Shown here piece by piece: positions 61,140 to 64,000 of a stretch of DNA of 64,000 nt; positions within the stretch are counted from its first letter, which is position 1; each line of letters starts with the position of its first letter. Below the pieces are notes generated by a model that was not told the DNA's origin, did no database searches, and saw only the letters and a program-made list of their open reading frames with translations. Source of the DNA: Neobacillus sp. Marseille-Q6967 (GTDB lineage: Bacteria; Bacillota; Bacilli; Bacillales; Cytobacillaceae); contig NZ_OX267715.1 of NCBI RefSeq assembly GCF_946151075.1, positions 1,589,881-1,653,880 of the forward strand, written 5' to 3'. The position numbers were made by a program, and so were the translations under genes.

Positions 61140-61905
61140 TGTAAATCCCCTTTTTTACATTTAATTAAACCTTCTTCTAACAACTCAGTTCTTAATTTTG
61201 GAATGTGAAAACTTTTCTTCTGCTACTTTTCTAATTTATTTATAGTTTATAGCTTTCCACTTTTCGAAGCATATGTTTCAGCTTATTCAATTTTAAAGTT
61301 AATCTTCGTTATTTTAAATGAATCGATTCGAAGTTCATATAACCGTTCATCGTTAAAATCTCTCTTGCTTTAAACTAACAATTCTCATTTTTATGTTTTG
61401 TGTAAATTTTACCATAAAATTATTGTTGTGAAGTCATTTATGTCATGAAAGATATACGATCATTATTCGATAATAAAACTAAATTGAAATATGAAAAATT
61501 AATCTTATAGGAGATTAATCTACTACTGATATTGTTGACTTCAAGAGGCTATCCAAGGTTTAAATATAACTAAACAGATTTCTAGGGGAAAGTCATCCAA
61601 TAAAAATTCTAGTATCTGCTACTGCATGAAGCATGTAATTACCAATAACCCAGAGATATGAAAATATCAAGAGTAAAAGAATAGTACAGCTTAATTATTT
61701 CGTGCATATAAGATATATATATAATACTGAGGTAAAATAAAAAAGCTCCATTAAATGAGCTTTTTTCATCTTCAAATATATATTTTTTATTTACTATGAT
61801 GTGCATTACAGAGAATACCGATCCAAAGGCAAGACTTTAGTTATTAATTTAGTAAAAATTCAACAAAAAGATTTTGCTCGAAGGCTTTTTTAACCACATC
61901 TCTTA
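61140..61905. other. AT-rich spacer with one strong hairpin
   Basis: 766 bp without a supported gene. It must hold the promoter of the LlaJI-type operon. The AT content is extreme and stops are frequent in all frames. The hairpin at 61739-61766 is listed separately. The sequence directly before vsr has no recognisable repeat or attachment site. Confidence 0.5.
61739..61766. terminator. Bidirectional terminator downstream of vsr
   Basis: AAAAAAGCTC / GAGCTTTTTT, a 10-bp perfect stem with an eight-base loop and A/T tracts on both sides. It lies about 140 bases beyond the vsr stop on the minus strand. Confidence 0.8.
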
Positions 61906-62355
61906 TTATTGTTCCTTTTCTAATTTACCATTGCTATTATATTTTATTTCATTAATGAACTGTTCTATCTTATCGATTGTGTGGCTGAAATTTTCTTTAA
62001 GTTCGTGCTCCCATACCCGCATTAAATGCCAGCCCTTTTCTATATAAAAATCGTTTACTTCTTTATCCCGATCCTGGTTCCGAGACAGTTTTTTTAACCA
62101 ATAATCCTGATTGGACTTAGGTATATCGGAATGCAAAGGGCACACATGCCAAAAGCAGGAGTCTATGAAAATTACTATTTTATATTTATTTATGGAGATG
62201 TCGGGTTTTCCAAATAACCCGGTATTTTTTCTGAATCTTATTCCTTTTTCCCATAAAGCACGGCTAACCCTATTTTCTAGTTTAGATACAGACCTTATGG
62301 ATTTCATGTTTAAGGACCTTTGTTCTTTTGTAAGATTATCAGCCAAATTTATCAC
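61906..62355 (-). CDS. vsr: Vsr, very short patch repair endonuclease
   Basis: 149 residues. Typical Vsr features: R-S-L-N-M-K-S-I-R-S at the N-terminus, G-K-P-D-I-S catalytic Asp, V-F-I-D-S-C-F-W-H-V-C-P-L-H with zinc-binding Cys and His, and R-D-K-E-V-N. It nicks at T:G mismatches made when 5-methylcytosine deaminates. GTG 62355 is the longest start, but TTG 62346 has better spacing to AAGGTG. Its presence fits a 5-methylcytosine methyltransferase, which is found 4.5 kb away. Confidence 0.93.
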   Translation of the reverse strand: MINLADNLTKEQRSLNMKSIRSVSKLENRVSRALWEKGIRFRKNTGLFGKPDISINKYKIVIFIDSCFWHVCPLHSDIPKSNQDYWLKKLSRNQDRDKEVNDFYIEKGWHLMRVWEHELKENFSHTIDKIEQFINEIKYNSNGKLEKEQ

Positions 62356-62683
62356 ACCTTATATATCAGTACAATAGACGAATTTCCTAAATTTTACATC
62401 TTTGAGTATGTGAACGCCTTCACTGCTTATTATAACCAATAATTGAATTCAAATTTCTCACTATTCGCAGTTCTCCTTTCATGATTATTCAAAAAATTCA
62501 CTTCCAACTACGGCACAATCGTTTACATGACATGGGTCTGACCCTCCACGTGACAATTGCTATATGAAAGTCAGTCCCAATTAATAAAAATAATGTCTTG
62601 GATTTTTTTCCAAATCTCTTCCACTATTTCTTTAGGTTCAGATGGATTAGATCCAAAGATACTCATCGTAGTTAACTTTAAAT
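62356..62683. other. Spacer with a 31-codon ORF and a REP-like fragment
   Basis: On the minus strand ATG 62666 to TGA 62571 could encode 31 residues (M-S-I-F-G-S-N-P-S-E-P-K), directly downstream of the TIR-like relic; it has no good ribosome binding site. Around 62525-62555 the words GGGTCTGACCCT and CCACGTG resemble short intergenic repeats known from bacilli. Both are weak observations. Confidence 0.3.
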
Positions 62684-63226
62684 TTAACTTATTACTTCAT
62701 CTACCGCACAAATAATGCCATCGTTTATAGAATCAGCTTTAAATGCATCAATTCTACTACCAAATAGTAAATGTATCCCTCGTCCAAATTGAGTTCCAAT
62801 CCACATTTTTAGTCCAGTAATTTCAGAACCATTCTGATATACTTTATATAAAATTTTATAACTTGAAATTTCTTCATATACATATTCAATTGAAGTATCT
62901 TGAGCTTGTAGTTGCTCAAACAATTGTCTAAACAATGATTTTAGTTCCAAGAAGTTCAGTTGTAAAAATTTATCCTTGTCTAAATCGGTTACTTTCCTAA
63001 TATGTATAAGACTTTCACTAAACGGGTTAGTTGGAGTATTTAAACTTCGTTCACTTTGGTTTAGGTTTACACTTTTTGGTTTTAAATCGGGAATTGGTCC
63101 CAATGAAGCTTCTTCAAATAAGGGAACATTATAAATCCTATGTAATAATTCTTCAAATTTCTCTTCAAACTCGTCATCCTTAGAAAAATCGATTACATAA
63201 TACCCTTTAAAATGAAACGGAATAAC
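62684..63226 (-). pseudogene. C-terminal part of a TIR-domain-like protein, N-terminus missing
   Basis: The frame is open from a TGA at 63227-63229 to the stop at 62684, 180 codons. It begins V-I-P-F-H-F-K-G-Y-Y-V-I-D-F-S with D-D-E-F-E-E-K-F-E-E-L-L, the last strand and helix of a TIR (or SEFIR-like) domain, followed by an unassigned C-terminal domain. The first 100 or so TIR residues, including the catalytic Glu region, are absent. The first in-frame ATG, 63103, would make a 139-residue orphan. It overlaps the end of the MerR-like gene by 34 bases, so that gene's tail sits where the TIR start should be. Confidence 0.5.
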
Positions 63227-63797
63227 TCAATTTCGCGATTATATCTATTCGCATATTCTTTAATAAATTGTTCTCGTGCCTTTATATTTTCTTTTTTTCT
63301 TAAAAAACCTATAAACCGCTGATTAGTTGGTTTTTGGGACCACATGTGGAGTGCATCCTTCTTCAATTCTGCTTTTATTTTTTCAATCACAAGGACTTCC
63401 TTTAGTCTGACATTTTGCTTATCATTTGTTACCAATTGTTGAATAATGTTTGCGGTTTCTTCTAATTGATTTCGTAGATCAGAAAATATTTTATTAAGCT
63501 CATTGTTTAATACATCCTCTATTAAATAAAGTAATTTCATTTCTAGTCGTTCATGATCTAATACTGGCTCATCTATTTCATCAACTATATCGTTAATTTT
63601 ACAAACTTCAGCCTTTCGGACTTAATGTGTAAGGCAATTTTCAAGTCCAAATCGTCGTATATCTTTTCATTTGTCGAAGGTAATCTATTTACATAATGAA
63701 TATTAAGTTCTTCTAGTTTTTTAAACCATTGATCAATGGTATTAGCATGTCTTCCAATTTTGCTCGCAAACTCACCAATCTTCCATTGTTCTTTCAT
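63193..63797 (-). pseudogene. MerR-type helix-turn-helix protein with coiled C-terminus, frameshifted
   Basis: ATG 63797 is the likely start (GGAGG six bases upstream). The first part W-K-I-G-E-F-A-S-K-I-G-R-H-A-N-T-I is a MerR-like winged helix; it stops at 63585. The next frame continues N-D-I-V-D-E-I-D-E-P-V-L-D-H into a helical, Lys-rich C-terminal domain ending at 63193, like plasmid and phage MerR/DUF3967 proteins. Adding one base to the T4 run at 63597-63600 joins the parts as V-K-I-N-D-I. Such proteins are often found on plasmids and mobile elements, which hints that the right end is close to one. Confidence 0.65.
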
Positions 63798-64000
63798 GTC
63801 ATCCCTCCTTTCTTCATTTGTGGACATTTGTGGCTACATGTTGAATAACTTATGACTGCACAAACATTATTAATATAAAAAAAACTTCTAGAATCTGAAA
63901 CACTTAAGCATAAAAATTTTCTTATGTTCTAATGGAGACTTTTTAGGATCTTTATAAAACTTTTTGTGTAAAAAATGTGTAAAATGATTTCAAAAACTAC

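Noticed and set aside
1..64000. Prophage or transposon carrying the island
   Set aside because: I found no integrase, transposase, terminase, capsid or portal gene, and no att-like direct repeats; the MerR-type gene at the right edge is only a hint of a mobile element.

Overview
The window looks like part of the chromosome, or a large mobile region, of a low-GC Gram-positive bacterium of the Bacillus/Paenibacillus type. The basis is the AT-rich sequence, the strong AGGAGG-type ribosome binding sites a few bases before most genes, frequent TTG and GTG starts, and U-tailed hairpin terminators. It contains no rRNA, tRNA, transposase, integrase, CRISPR array or housekeeping gene that I can recognise. 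A species cannot be named from the sequence.

Positions 1-11712 are visibly richer in G+C and hold one leftward operon of three very large genes. These encode a 1706-residue fibronectin-type protein with a perfect 24-bp repeat tract (repeated G-G-G-G-I-P-I-P), a 662-residue protein whose C-terminus resembles a papain-fold peptidase or amidase, and a protein of at least 1528 residues that runs off the left edge. Function unknown; I see no signal peptides.

From about 11.8 kb to the right end the DNA is AT-rich and is a dense defence island. In order it holds: (a) a leftward UvrD helicase/Fe-S nuclease, a broken uracil-DNA-glycosylase-like gene and a degenerate N6-methylase/HsdS-like coiled-coil protein (18.3-12.1 kb); (b) a rightward McrBC type IV system with frameshifted mcrB (18.8-21.9 kb); (c) a GmrSD-type DUF262-DUF1524 fusion (22.2-23.8 kb); (d) a three-gene cassette with a GHKL/HSP90-like ATPase (24.1-27.7 kb); (e) a methyltransferase, a DUF2325 protein and a small unknown protein (28.0-31.3 kb); (f) a PLD-helicase overlapping a MazG-like pyrophosphohydrolase (31.8-34.5 kb); (g) a five-gene DISARM-like cluster: SNF2 helicase, 1500-residue sacsin-type ATPase with an HNH-like tail, SF1 helicase, DrmA-like helicase and DrmB-like DUF1998 protein (35.9-51.0 kb), flanked by two decayed copies of one nuclease-like gene; (h) a membrane protein, a pseudogene and an HNH endonuclease (51.7-54.7 kb); (i) a restriction-modification region with a PD-(D/E)XK endonuclease, a frameshifted C5-cytosine methyltransferase, a small regulator-like protein, a LlaJI-type McrC/McrB pair and a Vsr mismatch endonuclease (55.0-62.4 kb); and (j) a truncated TIR-like gene and a frameshifted MerR-type gene at the right end.

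How they may work together: most genes sense, methylate or cut foreign DNA. McrBC and GmrSD attack modified DNA, the methyltransferase with LlaJI-type and PD-(D/E)XK nucleases attacks unmodified DNA, Vsr repairs damage caused by 5-methylcytosine, and the helicase/ATPase clusters probably act on incoming DNA. The best candidate for an undescribed system is the DISARM-like cluster, in which a sacsin-type ATPase and an extra SF1 helicase stand where DrmC and a linked methyltransferase would be expected. At least six genes are broken by one-base length changes, nearly all in A/T runs, so raw-read checking is needed before calling them dead.
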